Of a stretch of 64,000 nt of DNA, positions 11,497 to 24,000 are shown piece after piece. The stretch is from Gorsachius magnificus. Taxonomy: Eukaryota > Chordata > Aves > Pelecaniformes > Ardeidae. A program made the translations under genes and the position numbers. Under the pieces are notes generated by a model. That model was not told where the DNA came from. It saw only the letters and a program-made list of their open reading frames with translations, and did no database searches. Position 1 is the stretch's first letter. The number at the start of each line of letters is the position of its first letter. The stretch lies in the NCBI GenBank assembly GCA_034008185.1, contig CM067085.1, positions 78,728,275 to 78,792,274 on the forward strand, given 5' to 3'.

Positions 11497-13617
11497 GGAG
11501 CGGCTCCTGGAGATCAGCTGGGAACCAAACCCCAGCCTCCCTCGACGCGTTCCGCCCTCACTTCCCCGACCTTCGCTGCAGTGGCATTTCCTGTGCTTTT
11601 AATAGAAATCTTTTAAAACTGTGATACTCCCGAGGATATAGAAGAGTGCTGTGGCTGCTATTTTACTTAATATTAAAAGGTTAAAAAGCCCATGAAAACA
11701 TATAGCTATGTGGAAATTAATGATGGTATCTCTCGTAAACTAGAGCTGTGTATGTACCTATCCACTCATAATGTTTTAAAATATACATAGCAGAGTTCAG
11801 ATAGTGATAACACATTTGATTTTATCCGCTACAAATATACATATATATATATGTCAGACAAATAACTTATCTCTCCTCTTGCTCTCTGTATTGATAAAAT
11901 CCAAAAAAGGATTTAATCCATCCGAGTGTGCTTCTCCCTGTTCTTCATCTCAACTGCGCACTCGGCAGGTTCAAATATTTAAATTGGTTTAAAGTCAGAA
12001 TATTAATGGCTGTTCTTAGAAAGTCAATCACGGTTACATTTTCCCAGCTGATGGGGACTGTCATAAACGGCTACCGCAGAGGTGTACGGAGTTAATCGCT
12101 TCGCAACAATTAGGATCTTAGTCCGAGAGCATGAAGGCATTTACTGGCCCCTGTAAAGGGAAGCACTGGAGCACTCTCAGCTCCCGATTGCTGGCGGAGC
12201 GTGCTAACGATCCGAGCTGATAAACCTTAAAGCAGCTCCTGACCAGCAGTACTGCCCATCCCCTGGGTGCCAGGTCTGGGGGAGCGCGGGTTACCCCCCT
12301 GCACAGGGTTGGGTGTAGGTGAACATTATTTCCTCTTAAAATACCAGTCCTGGTGGAAGAGAGGACTTCCGAGGGGAAATACAGCTTCTCCCCAAAGGTG
12401 CAGGTATTCAATTAAAAATACAGAAGGAGAAACCATGCAAAACTTAAAGATCATTCAGCAGGCAAGGAAGCAAGCCCCGTGCAATGTTGCGCTGCAAGTA
12501 GCCACCTCCTCTTCGTGCAAAGCCAGAGCATATGCTTCCCTTCAAGCCCACTTTTAAATGCACCCCTAATGATGAAATCATTACCAGAAACCTGCCCGAT
12601 AAGGAACGAAGAATTATGATATTAACCTGGGGTCTTCCGTGCACTCGGAGGCCTGGTGAAGCAGCTTTCCCGCAGCCAGAGCCTGCGCGCTCCCTCTCTT
12701 CTCTCATCCAGTGAGTCACTCCTTCCCTTTAATCTCCCATTAAAATTCTTTTCTATCCTCTTCAATTTATGGCTCTCTTGCTGCAAGGTGGTTTGTGGCA
12801 CTCGGTATGGCTAATCCTTGGGATCGCGTCGTATTGAGAACAGAATAATTGAAAACAGCTTGAAGCGGTTGTAGTTAGGCACACAAATCAATGACAGATA
12901 ATCATTTAAGCACAAACCAAAACAGACATTTACATGGAAAACAATCACAGCCTCGGAGTTACACCCCGTTCTTGCCATGCAAAATCTTTCATGGATTTGG
13001 CAGGGTACCCTGGGAAGCTAAACCCCCTTGCCAACGTGGCCATCCCCTCGAGACAGCACTGGCAAACCCCTGCTGGAAACCTGAGCTCAGCTGTAAAGAG
13101 GTTTGCCTTGACGGCCGTCCAGCTTCGGGTGAGATAAAACCGCGCCGCCCCCCCAGGCACGCGGGAGAGCGGTAGCCTGAGATGAGCAGTCGGAGCTGTG
13201 CAAGGGCACCCAGCAGGGGAGAGCCTGGGGCTGCCTCCCCTCACCCCCCCCCGCCCCTTTCGGGGTGCTGCTCCCATCCCAAGTCCCCGCCGGGGGAGCT
13301 GGGTCCTGCTCCGGTGCACGGCGCTGCGCGGGGAAGTGCAATGATGGTAAAGAACAACACTCGCTGCGGGCTGTTCGCCGACTCGCCAGTGCAGATGGGA
13401 GCACATATTTGCCTGTCATCTTCTGATGACAATCATATTTATACCAGCTGGTTAAAATGTTTTAATAAATGATTACCTGATGAGTACCCTTTCTCATGGC
13501 TACGGTGCCGGGGTTTTCTCGGTTTGCCACAATCCAAACGTCCGTTCAAATGAAAAAGCAGAACAAAACCAATAAAATGACAGTTTGAGCTCTTTCTGAG
13601 CATCCTTGGCCCAAAGT
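11497..13617. other. unique non-coding DNA
   Basis: AT-rich to about 12060 (with an AT run near 11838-11850), then mixed. A small GC/CpG-rich patch at about 13130-13390 has no clear TATA or splice logic. No exon recognised. Confidence 0.45.
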
Positions 13618-13818
13618 CATACCAGGGGAGGTTTAGGTTGGACATCAGGAAAAATTCCTTCCCCGAAAGGGCTGTCAGGCACTGGAAGGGGCTGCCCAGG
13701 GAAGGGGTTGAGTCCCCACTCGTGGGGAGATTTAACGGCCGGGCAGACGCGGTGCTTAGGGCCAGGGTTTGGGGGTGGGATGGCAGGGGTAGGGGAACGG
13801 TTGGGCTTGATGATCTTA
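13618..13818 (+). mobile_element. CR1 LINE host copy, 5' segment (split by insertion)
   Basis: CR1 type A 3' region reading GGTTTAGGTTGGACATCAGG through GGGCTTGATGATCTTA, where it stops abruptly. Its missing terminus (AAAGGGCTTCTCCAACCTA and ATTCTATGATT) is found at 16168-16212. The two pieces are one element split by a - strand CR1. Confidence 0.9.
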
Positions 13819-16167
13819 GAATCATAGAATCACCTCGGTTGGAAAAGACCTTTAAGATCATCGAGTCCAACCTTTAACCTAGCACTGCCATCCCACCACT
13901 AAACCCTGTCCCTCAGCACCTCATCTGTCCGTCTTTTAAATACCCCCAGGGATGGGGACTCCACCACCTCCCTGGGCAGCCCATTCCAGAGCCTGACAAC
14001 CCTCTCAGTGAAGAAGTTTTTCCTAATGTCCAGCCTAAACCTGCCCTGGCGCAGCTTCAAGCCATTCCCCTCGTCCTATCGTCTATTACCAGGGAGCAGA
14101 GCCCGACCCCCACCTCACTCCCCCCTCCTCTCAGGCAGTTGTAGAGGGCGATGAGGGCTCCCCTCAGCCTCCTCTGCTCCAGACTAAACACCCCCAGTTC
14201 CCTCAGCCGCTCCTCGTATGACTTGTGTTCCAGACCCCTCACCAGCTTGGTTGCTCTCCTCTGGACCTGTTCCAGCAAGGTAACATCTTTCTTGGAGTGA
14301 GGGGCCCAAAACTGAATCCAGTATTCGAGGTGCGGCCTCACCAGCACCGAGTACAGGGGCACGATCACTGCCCTGCTCCTGCTGGCCACACTATTCCTGA
14401 TACAAGCCAGGATGCTCTTGGCCTTCTTGGCCACCTGGGCACACTGCTGGCTCATATTCAGCCGGCTGTCCACCAGTACCCCCAGGTCTTTTTCCACCAG
14501 GCAGCTTTCCAGCCACTCTTCCCCAGCCTGTAGCGCTGCATGGGGTTGTTGTGACCAAAGTGCAGGACCTGGCACTTGGCCTTGTTGAACCTCATACAAT
14601 TGGCCTCGGCCCATCGATCCAGCCTCTCCAGGTCCCTCTGCAGAGCCCTCCTCCCCTCCAGCAGATCAACACTACCACCCAGTTTGGTGTCATCTGCAAA
14701 TTTACTGAGGGCACACTCAATCCCCTCATCCAGGTCATTGATAAAGATATTAAACAAGACCATCCCTAGAACTGAGCCCTGGGGGACACCGCTTGTGACC
14801 TGCCACCAACTGGATTTAGCTCCATTCACCACAACTCTCTGGGCTCAGCCATCCAGCCAGTTTTTAACCCAGCGAAGAATACATCCATCTAGGCCATGAA
14901 CTGCCAGCTTCTCCAGGAGAATGCTATGGGAGACTGTGTCAAAGGCTTTGCTGAAGTCTAGGTAGACAACATCCACAGCCTTTCCCTCATCTACCAGGCG
15001 GGTCACCTGGTCATAGAAGGAAATCAGGTTGGTTAGGCAAGACCTGCCTTTCGTGAACCCATGCTGACTGGGCCTGATCCCCTGATTGTCCTCCACGTGC
15101 CTGGTGAGCACACTCAAGATGAACCTCTCCATAATCTTCCCCGGTACAGAGGTCAGGCTGACTGGTCTGTAGTTCCCCGGATCCTCCTTCCGGCCCTTCT
15201 TGAAGATAGGCGTCACATTTGCCAACCTCCAGTCATCTGGGACCTCCCCTGTTCTCCAGGACTGCTGATAAATGATAGAGAGTGGCTTGGCAAGCTCCTC
15301 TGCCAACTCCTTCAGCACTCTTGGGTGGATCCCATCCGGCCCCATAGACTTGTGGATGTCCAGGTGGCATAGCAGGTCAAAGACTGCTTCCTCCTGGATT
15401 ATGGGGGGTTTATTCCACTCTCTGTCCCCATCTTCCAGCTCAGGAGGCTGGGTACCCTGGGGATAACTCGTCGGGCCATTAAAGACCGAGGCAAAGAAGG
15501 CGTTGAGTATCTCAGCCTTTTCCTCATCTTTAGTGGCAATGTTCCCCCTTGCATCCACTAGAGGATGGAGGTTCTCCCTGGCTCTCTTTTTGCTGTTAAC
15601 ATATTTATAAAAACTTTTCTTATTATCCCTTACAACAGTGGCCAGGTTAAATTCCACCTGGGCTTTTGCCTTTCTAATCTCCTCGCTGCATGACCTGACA
15701 AGATCCCTGTACTCTTCTTGGGTTGCCTGCCCCTTCTTCCAGAGCTGGTAAGCTCTCCTTTTTTCCCTTAGTCGCACTAGTAGACCTCTGTCCAGCCAGG
15801 CCAGTCGTCTTCCCCGCTGATTTGTCTTACGGCACATGGGGACAGCCTGCTCCTGTGCCTTTAAGACTTCTTCCTTGAAAAACACCCAGCCTTCCTGGAC
15901 CCCTTTGCCCTTCAGGACTATCTCCCAAGGGACTCTCCCAACCAGCGTTCTGAGCAGGTCAAAGTCTGCCCTCCGGAAATCCGTGGTGGCGGTCTTGCTG
16001 ACCCCCTTCCTTACCTCACCAAACATCGACAACACTACCATTTCATGATCACTAAGGCCTAGATGATTTCCGACCACCACCTCTCCCACCAGTCCTTCTC
16101 TGTTAGTGAACAGGAGGTCAAGCAGGGCACCTCCCCTGGTAGGCTCACTTACCAGCTGTGTCAGGAG
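13819..16167 (-). mobile_element. CR1 LINE, 2.35 kb, nested in an older CR1
   Basis: The longest CR1 in the window, on the - strand. Its tail is at 13819-13832 and its 5' truncation near 16167. It interrupts the + strand CR1 at 13818/16168. The host tetranucleotide CTTA occurs on both sides (13815-13818 and 16168-16171), compatible with a very short target-site duplication or microhomology. It contains most of ORF2 from just before the reverse transcriptase to the 3' UTR, and lacks ORF1 and most of the endonuclease. It is younger than its host copy by position. Confidence 0.92.
13899..16167 (-). pseudogene. CR1 ORF2 (endonuclease end + reverse transcriptase), disabled
   Basis: Polymerase ORF of a non-LTR retrotransposon, which reverse-transcribes its RNA at nicked target DNA. 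An open frame runs from the host/insert junction near 16185 to 14845 (446 codons). It contains the endonuclease tail (LGLSDHEMVVL), the PVSLTS region and the RT motif DFSKAFD near its end. An in-frame TGA at 14845-14847 follows WLDG. The same frame resumes with the catalytic FADD (codons at 14689-14700), then shifts near 14520-14530. The next frame carries the C-terminal [19 protein letters not shown] region. A 1-base loss near 14067 (compare 26901-26908 in the other - strand copy) breaks the end; the expected stop lies at 13899-13901. One nonsense change and two frameshifts mark it as dead but fairly young. The first residues of the open frame (EKPFK) come from the host CR1, not the element. 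Confidence 0.9.
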
Positions 16168-16212
16168 CTTAAAGGGCTTCTCCAACCTAAACGACTCTGT
16201 GATTCTATGATT
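16168..16212 (+). mobile_element. CR1 LINE host copy, 3' terminus
   Basis: The displaced 3' end of the + strand CR1 begun at 13618, ending GATTCTATGATT. It directly follows the 5' truncation point of the nested - strand element. Confidence 0.85.
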
Positions 16213-17567
16213 TTTGAGAAAGGCATCTGGAAGCTTAAATCCCAGCTCACCTCAAGCAGTAAGTTGAAGAAAACATGTCGGGGACGTCGTATGCTGTCAT
16301 TTGTCCTGGGGGGCTGGAAGAGCCAAGCCTCCATCCCTGTCCGAGAGCCCATTCCGTAGCCAGGCAAGCGAGCAAGCGCCGTGACATGTGTGGCTCCCCA
16401 AGCTCTGAATTTCTCTGGGTGAATTTCTCTACAACTGTCCAGTTTAAACATGCTGGAAAATCCAGAGTGAATCCCTGCTGTGTGGGGCTGGGGGTTACAG
16501 CTTCCCCAGCCCTCCCGGCCCCCCAGCTGCTCCCCCGGCTGCCGGGAGCCGATCACCCCACACTGCCACGATGCCCCTGCGCACACAGGGACCAGCCAAA
16601 ATGGGCTGGTGCCCTAGCAGGGTTTTTTTTATTTACATCTATTTACAAGTAGGTGAGTAGGACTTTCCCCCCCTCTTATTTAGCCTTTTACTTTTTAAAC
16701 ATCAACATCTTCACCGGAGAAGTTTCAAAAGTTTAGTTGCCAATTTTCTTTCCGCTCTCTGTGACTCTGGTGAAAGGGTGTTATTTATCAAACTAAGTGT
16801 ATATTATAATCTTTGCAAAATGGTAAAGATCAAAGACTACCTTGCATCAAGCAGAATTACAGTGCCATAACATTTTATCTTGTTACAGCTGATATCAATC
16901 ACGGCGTGACAGCAAGCTCCAGAGAAGGTTTTCTTCAGTCGGTATCTCCGACACGCTGCAACATCCGAAATACGGCAGCCAGCTCGCATGTGCTCGGGGT
17001 GTGAAAGGGAAAAACCAGCAGCGTAAGCAAAGCGCCTTCGGTAGCCATGTCATTAAGTATAGCCATTTGGCAGCGAGACACGGGCACCCGACTTTAATTC
17101 TGCCCGTGGCTGTTGCGTCCTCATAAGGGAAGAGATAAAAGGCTCTATGAGAAGAGAGGGCTTGATTTCAAGTGACAGCGGTGACGTTTTCAGCAATGAC
17201 CCCCCAAGTGCGGCAGAGTCTGCCGTATGATACCCCTGCCCCAAAGGCACGTGCACCACTCTCCTCTCGCTGGGAACAGGGATGAGCTGGGAACGGGGAT
17301 GAGCTGGGAGCTGGGATGAGCTGGGAATGGGGATGAGCTGGGAATGGCCTGGCACGGGGCGGTGAGCACACGGTGCCGCTGCCCGGGCGAGCGCTCTGCA
17401 GCTCTCCTGTGCCGGCCACGGGCCGGCTGCTCTCTCCCCAAAACTCGCAGTCGTATCCTTGTTTAATTCAGGCTCGAGCGTCCTTTCACTGCGGCCACAG
17501 CCGGGGTAAGGAAAGGAATGAGATATCTCCTGCTCCTCCCCAGGACCCTGCCAGGCCTGTGGAGTTT
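16213..17567. other. unique non-coding DNA with a small minisatellite
   Basis: Unique sequence; the only structure I see is the 17-bp tandem repeat at 17269-17347. Confidence 0.45.
17269..17347. repeat. 17-bp minisatellite, 4.6 copies
   Basis: Units starting at 17269, 17286, 17303, 17320 and 17337 (partial) follow GCTGGGAAYRGGGATGA. Differences are confined to two or three positions per unit. Confidence 0.92.
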
Positions 17568-17785
17568 TATAGAATCACAGAATCGTTTGGGTTGGAAAAG
17601 CCCTTTAAGATCACCAAGCCCAACCGTTCCCCTAACCCTGCCATCCCACCACTAAACCCTGGCCCTAACCACTGCGTCTGCCCGGCTGTTAAATCCCCCC
17701 AGGGGTGGGGACTCGACCCCTTCCCTGGGCAGCCCCTTCCAGCGCCTGACAGCCCTTTTGGGGAAAAAATTTTTCCTAAAAAAAA
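17568..17785 (-). mobile_element. CR1 LINE, 3' fragment (type A)
   Basis: Starts with the tail in reverse orientation (ATAGAATCACAGAATCG), continues with GGGTTGGAAAAGCCC and ends in an A-rich decayed region after the block matching the RKNFF codons. It is about 218 bp and 5' truncated. Confidence 0.92.
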
Positions 17786-20700
17786 GTACTGAAACTACTG
17801 CATGCACTGTGTCCCCCAGACTTATCTCTGTGAACATCTGCTGGAGAACAGAAAGGAAAGGGGAAATATGAGAGATCTGTTCTCATACATGTCCCTCCCA
17901 GCAGGGACCATCCCTCCTCTGCACGTCCGGAGCCAGCCCGATGTTATTTTCTCCTTGCAAGCCCCACCAGCCCGACAGCAGCATCCTCCCATGGCCCTGC
18001 AAAGGGTCCCCCATGCTCCCAGCCTCCGGAGGCCCCCGAGACCCTGCAGTGGGAGCCTGCACCAGCAGGGTGCACTCAGGCCTCCGGCAGCACCCCCAAA
18101 ATCAGCCGGCGTGGGCAGGAGCAGCCCGGAGCAGCCCGCAGAGCCGGCGCACCACCGTCGGCACACAGGGGCCAGGGGGCTGCGGGCAGAGGGAGGCTGT
18201 AGCTGTCTCAAGCAGTATCGATTCTGGCCGTGACTTTGGTTTCTGAATTTGAGTTATATTAACATTCTAATTTCATAACAGGCAACTTCACTTCAAACGG
18301 TCCTGCGATCGGTTCTTAGCGACTTCAATCCAGAGAGGGAACCCTTTCAACATAGCAAAGAGGAGAAGAAGAAACAAAGCGAATGCGGTCGGGAGAGTGC
18401 AAGGGTTCGACAATTTTAAACAGCTTGGGTTTTCAAGATTCTCCTGCCATTTGAATAGAAAACTGCATTGTTTTAGACAAAGTGCCCATCTTCAATTTTG
18501 CCGTCTCCTTTCCCTCCCTGTTGGTGAGAGCCACACAGTGTACTTCCCCGCCAGTTACTAAAACGCTTCTAAAAACTTGAAGAATTATTTGAAAAAGGGC
18601 ATTCCTATTCCTTATGCATAAAACATGCATGCATATTCATATAAAACATTTAGAAAAATTTGTACCAGTTATAATTAGCATGTTTTGTGCATCTATTTTC
18701 TTTGCTATTAAATAACAAATTTGTGGTAACCATAGCAACTGGAACATCACATGGTGCTGGTGCTATTTTGGGGATAACATAAGTACCTTTCTTAAAGAAG
18801 CATTCACACCTCTAAGCTATGAATTTTAATAATTCTCACGATAAAATATCTGTTGGGTAGATTGCGTTCATCCCTCACTATCACGTTGATTCAATGTGGA
18901 ATGCACTACCTTGTTCTGCAGCGCCTAGGACCACTTAAGAGCCCTAAGGTGTCCTCTTGTTTTGCAGAAAGGCAAGCGACTTTTTAGACCGGCAAAAGAG
19001 AAGCGATGAGACGTATTGGTGGGACTTGCATTGAGGGGAAAAGTCCAGTAAGATGAAGGATTTCTGTTATTGTTTCTGGGGAAGGAGCTAACATTGGCCA
19101 TGCAGCTCTTCATGATGGAAGGGAGGAAAGCAGAAGGAAGGAGGCGCTTGCATCTTGGGCTGGTATAGATCCTCCTGGAATAAGCAAGAGGTGTTGCGTT
19201 AGCTCTGCTGGAAGCTGGGAGAGGCCCTTGGGGACTTCGTACGGGGACTCCTGATCAGCAAAGACCAGCTGAGCCATCGAAGCCAATTCCCTGTCGCTGC
19301 AGTCAAGTGTGTTTGTCTACAGAATATCCTCTGCGCACAGCACCACAGGCCCTCCAACGGATCTCAGGGCCTTGTGGCTAATGAGATGAAGAGCGAGAGA
19401 CCGAATGCCGCAACAGTAATGAGCCATTAAAAGAGATTAGGTGGCACCAAGGTCAGTAGCCATGTGCTGGGCTCCCATTAGGGCAGGGATTCTCTTAAAT
19501 AAAATTTGCTGGAGCGCCACGTTACAGATAAGAACAAAATGCCCCAAGAATCCTCGTCAGTGTGGTGATGAATTGAGGAAAAATGGGAAAATGTAGGAGA
19601 AATTCCCTTCAGTCTCTGAAATTGGTCATTCAGTTAATTGCGAGCCTGTAAGTAGGATGAACCAAACAGGCACCCGTGAGAAATGAATGCTATTAAAAAT
19701 AGCCTGCCCACACTGACGTACTAATGAAAAATGCTGGTTGACATGATTAATTGTTTTATCATGAAAGTGTCTGTATAGATGGAACCCACCCTGAGCTATC
19801 AGGCTGGTGTTATCCATCTCCCCAGCGAGAGGTAATGAGGGATCATTCACCCTGGGTGGCTCCTACACAGGTGATTTGGGTTAATAAACCTACTAAAGAG
19901 GCCATTAGGCTATAGACTGACTCAGACCAAGTTTGCTTGCCAAGGTGGGGTTTGGAGAGGAGGAATTTTACCAGAAGGTGAAGGAAGGTGCCGGGGTTGA
20001 TGAGCAGAGCCCTGAATCCCAGCTGGCAGAAGACAAGCAGCAAGTATGTGCTCGAGATGAGGGTCTGGAGGGGTCGTGGGGGCCGTGCCAGCAGAGGAGT
20101 GTGATGCTTGGGTGCAGGCGAGGGCTCGCCAAGCTGCCGGCTGGCTCATGGCAAATGGCAAGGAGTAAAAGTTAATGAGAATTTTCACTTTCTAGGCTCA
20201 CCTAGGCTGGCCAAACCTTGCAAATCGGAGGCAGGCTGTGGGAATTAACCTGAGCAAAGGTTCCCAAAGTGATGCTTTGCTTCTGCCTCTGTTCTGTTCT
20301 GCTTTCCTCCCATTGCCCCCCATTCAGGTGTACCATTGGGGTGTTTTTTTTTTTAAAGTTCATCTTTACTTACTGCTGATTTTTTTTTTAGCGCAGCTTT
20401 TGTAGGAGAAAACTTATTTCTGCTTTTCTATTATAGAAAAGTAGCTTTTTATTATTATGAAAAATCATAAATTGTCCAAGAGCTCCCTTTCAGCCATTTT
20501 GAAATTAAGGATTTTGTTCCAAAAAGTGTTATGGAAAACAAATAGATAGAAGAGAAAAAATTAAAAGAAGCATTCTGATATCTCAACAATTGAAAGTTTT
20601 GATTAGCTGCAATTAACGCTTAATTGTTTTTTATACTTGATCCGCCCAAGAATAAATAATCCAAGGTGGAGAAATCCTTTTTTCACCCCTCTCTTGCTGA

Positions 20701-20828
20701 GTCTTGGGGGGCTTGCAGCATCTGTTTCGGGTGGCCCTGCAGGATGGCCGGTGTGGAGGCCGCCTGAGAGAAGCGGCTCTCCTGGTCCCCACCATGCTCA
20801 CCCTGTGTGTTGCCTTATCGACCCTTTT
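17786..20828. other. unique non-coding DNA
   Basis: A GC-richer patch at 17960-18200 is followed by AT-rich sequence from 18230 to about 18900 and mixed sequence after that. No exon or repeat recognised. The AT-rich block is repeat-free and looks like gene-desert DNA that could hold conserved enhancers, which I cannot test here. Confidence 0.4.
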
Positions 20829-21077
20829 CATAGAATCACAGAATGTTTTGGGTGGGAAGGGACCCCTACAGGTCACCCAGCCCAACCCCCCTGCAGGAGC
20901 AGGGACACCTTTAACCAGATCAGGTTGCTCACAGCCCCGTCCAACCCCTGCCAGGGTTTCACCACCCTCATTGTAAAGAATTTCTTCCTTAGATCCAGTC
21001 TAAACCTACCCTGTTTTAGTTTAAAACCATCACCCCTTGTCCTGTCACAGCTGGCCCTGCTAAAAAGATTTTCCCCA
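20829..21077 (-). mobile_element. CR1 LINE, 3' fragment (type B)
   Basis: Begins ATAGAATCACAGAATG and carries GGGACCCCTACAGGTCACCC, the reverse of the type B terminus seen at 4561-4600. It ends within the ORF2 tail near AAAAAGATTTTCCC. Confidence 0.92.
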
Positions 21078-24000
21078 CGGGAAAATTTTTGGGGCATATC
21101 TGTTTTGCTCTCCCTGGCTGCGCTGTTGGGTTCTCTGCCCCCTCCGCTGGTGGCTGGTGCATCTCCTCCCCCCGCCCTTGCCAGGGAGAGGGACTGATCC
21201 TTGGCTAGGCTGAGAGCAGCTCTGCTCCAGCCCTTATCTTGCCTTCCAGTCTTCTTCTCCTCCAAATATCCGCGTCTTAAGGGAAGGATTGGGAAAAGGT
21301 CTAACGAGGCAGCGGCGTGGCGTTTCAGCTGAACACATACGCTTCGAGGAGCCCTGAGGGGTGAAGCAAAAGTAAACCCGTTAGAGGCGAACAGGGAAAG
21401 TTGCACAATATGCTTTTTTTTTTATTATTTTTACTTTCTTGATCCATGCTGTGAAATGGGAACTTCCCATTCTACTTTCTGTTTGGAGAGGAAGAGAAGA
21501 AAAGATTTGGAAGATGCTGGCAAGCGATAAAATACAAAGAAGTTCTTTTTCTTATATAGTAAATGAATGGCTTTCTGCCTTGTCTTTTGTTAAAGCTCTT
21601 AATCCAGCCTGTAAATAGGGACTTTCCCTTTGGACTGACTGTTTAGATATAAGACTTAAAGCTGATCTGAAGTAACGGGATCAGAAAATAGAAGATACAT
21701 ATCAAAGAGAATGATGCATATGCTCGTACCAGTGCACCTTCTCTGGCAGCGCTCCTCCTCTGCTGTATGTAAATGTTCGCCAGTACAAAGTACACTTCAT
21801 TTTACTGCCGACCTAAGCCAAGACGCCCACTTGAGAAGCCTGCCTGTTTGATCCCCTGGGGCAGCCTGCCTGCCTTCGGGCAAAGCACAGATCCTCTGCA
21901 ATAAAGCAGAACGCAAGAGGTAATTTCGTTGCGTGGCCTGACTTGGGTTTACTAAATGCTGGAAGAACTCCGTGTTTCGGGATGCTGGAAGTAGAGATTC
22001 ACGCTCCCAGATCTCGGAAACAGCAGTAGCTCACCTGACCAAGCAGAAAACACAGTAAAACAGGGCCTGGGGATAGAGAAACCTCTTAATAAAAACCAGA
22101 TGATCTTCAAAGCGAAACTGTATTTCATGTTTGTGAAGAGGGGTTTTTTTTGTTTTCTTTTTTTACCCTACTTGTTATGCTACCCAAACTCTTATGTTGG
22201 ACTTGTTGCCCCACTGGCCGCTTCCTCCAGGCTGCGCCTTGGCTTTCTGCGAGCATGGCCGAGGCGATATGCTCTTCTGCTTGGGTTTGGAATCCCTCCA
22301 ACTTGTACTCAGCTGCCACAGGGGGGGAAAAAAAAAAAATAAATCCTGAAAATTCACAGACTTGTCTGGTTTCCAAAGACACCTCTGACCTAGGCAATGT
22401 ATTTGAAAATCCTTAATCATTTTCTACTTACTGAAAATCCTCACTGACTGAATGGGAATTTTTCCCAAGTCAGAAATTAAGAGAGAGATGGGATTTCTAT
22501 TGTGATTCTTAAAGATTAACATAAAAGTATATTGAGAATATAAATATGAAATATGATGCATATATTTTCTTTTTTATTTTAAAATGCACAAATGAGTCAC
22601 TTGCCTTCTACTTTGCATTTAGGAACATTTGGATGCCTTTTGATGCTATTTATATTTTCCGGGGCAGCTTTTCATCGGACTAATTTTTTTAATAGGTGCT
22701 CCTAGGGCTATATTTTTAGAAGACACTTGAAGCAATATAAAGAGGTAAATCTCCAACCAGTGCCAGCAAGGTAATTTGAAAACGTTGCTCGGACTAGAGA
22801 GCTATGAAAACAAACTTGGTTTCTTCCATTTCTTGCATTAATCTTGTGTAAACCAAGTGGAACTTTGCAGATCAATAACTAGAGGAAATAACAAGGAAAA
22901 AAAAAACCTAAACAAAATATCTCTTCTACTGCCCAGATCTGCTTTACACATCAGCAGAAGCCAAGATCAATATTTGTGAAAGTTGTTGGCCTGAGCAGGT
23001 TTTCTTCCCCATTGAAAACACTGGGTGACTAAAGCAGGAGATGTTCTGAGGAGGCAGTGCTGGATCGGCCCCACATTCCCAGCGTCTCAGGCCATCAGCA
23101 CAGAGCTTGTTGCTTGTAACGATCCCAGCTCTTCCACTGAAGGCTATAAACAACGGACTGGCACCCATCTGCACACCCTCTTTTCCTTTCAGATAGTCTT
23201 TATCACCACCGTACGCTCTTCTAAACTGTATGGGTGAGTCTTTGCGTACTGCTACCGTGGTTTGTTTTCTTCTCCAGGTAGACCTGGTATCTGTCAAAGC
23301 CACAAGTCACGTTATGAGTGATCAAGATGGCTGTCAGTATTTGTATTAATACATTTTGCAGCTTTCAGCTGATCAGGGATAGAAGTTTGCTTTGAATCCA
23401 TCCCCAAGACACCTTTTTCAGTACCAGTAGAGGGGATGTTTCAATTCTACTACACAAATAGCAGTTGCTTTATGCTTTTTTTTATTCTGGGCTTTAAGCG
23501 GGGCAGCCACTTGAATATCTCCTACTTCAAATAAGAAGCCATAATATTGAAAACATTTGGAATAAATACTTTATTTGCCTTTAGTATCAGTGTGACAGTT
23601 ACTAAAAGGTGGGCCCTTCATTGCCTCTTTCAACATTATACGGACAGGCCTCCATTTCAATTGAATTAAATCTCAGCTATGTTAACTAATAAGCAGGAAG
23701 AGCTCAGCATCACCCCAGCTGCTAACGCAAAATGAAGAGTGAGCGGTGAAAGGCCAGCCCTGGAACCGGGGCCTGCAAATGCAACTTGCTTTTCACATTG
23801 ATTATGTTCTCCAGTGGGCTCTGGGTCAAGCGCTGAGACCTCAGGGCTTGCTCGGTCTGGAGCCGCCTCGCTGTTTTCACAGCTCACCTTGAGCAAGTTC
23901 TGCAATGCTTCTGCACCGTTCCTCCCAGGATACAACAGGGCTAATGTTAATCAGTGTTGCAAAGGCATCGGTGCCTCCAAAAACGTCTTTCCCTAGGAGG

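Noticed and set aside
11166..11624. 152-codon Ser/Ala/Gln/Pro repeat protein
   Set aside because: Produced by the CAGCT/CAGCC pentamer array, whose 15-nt super-period keeps a frame open.
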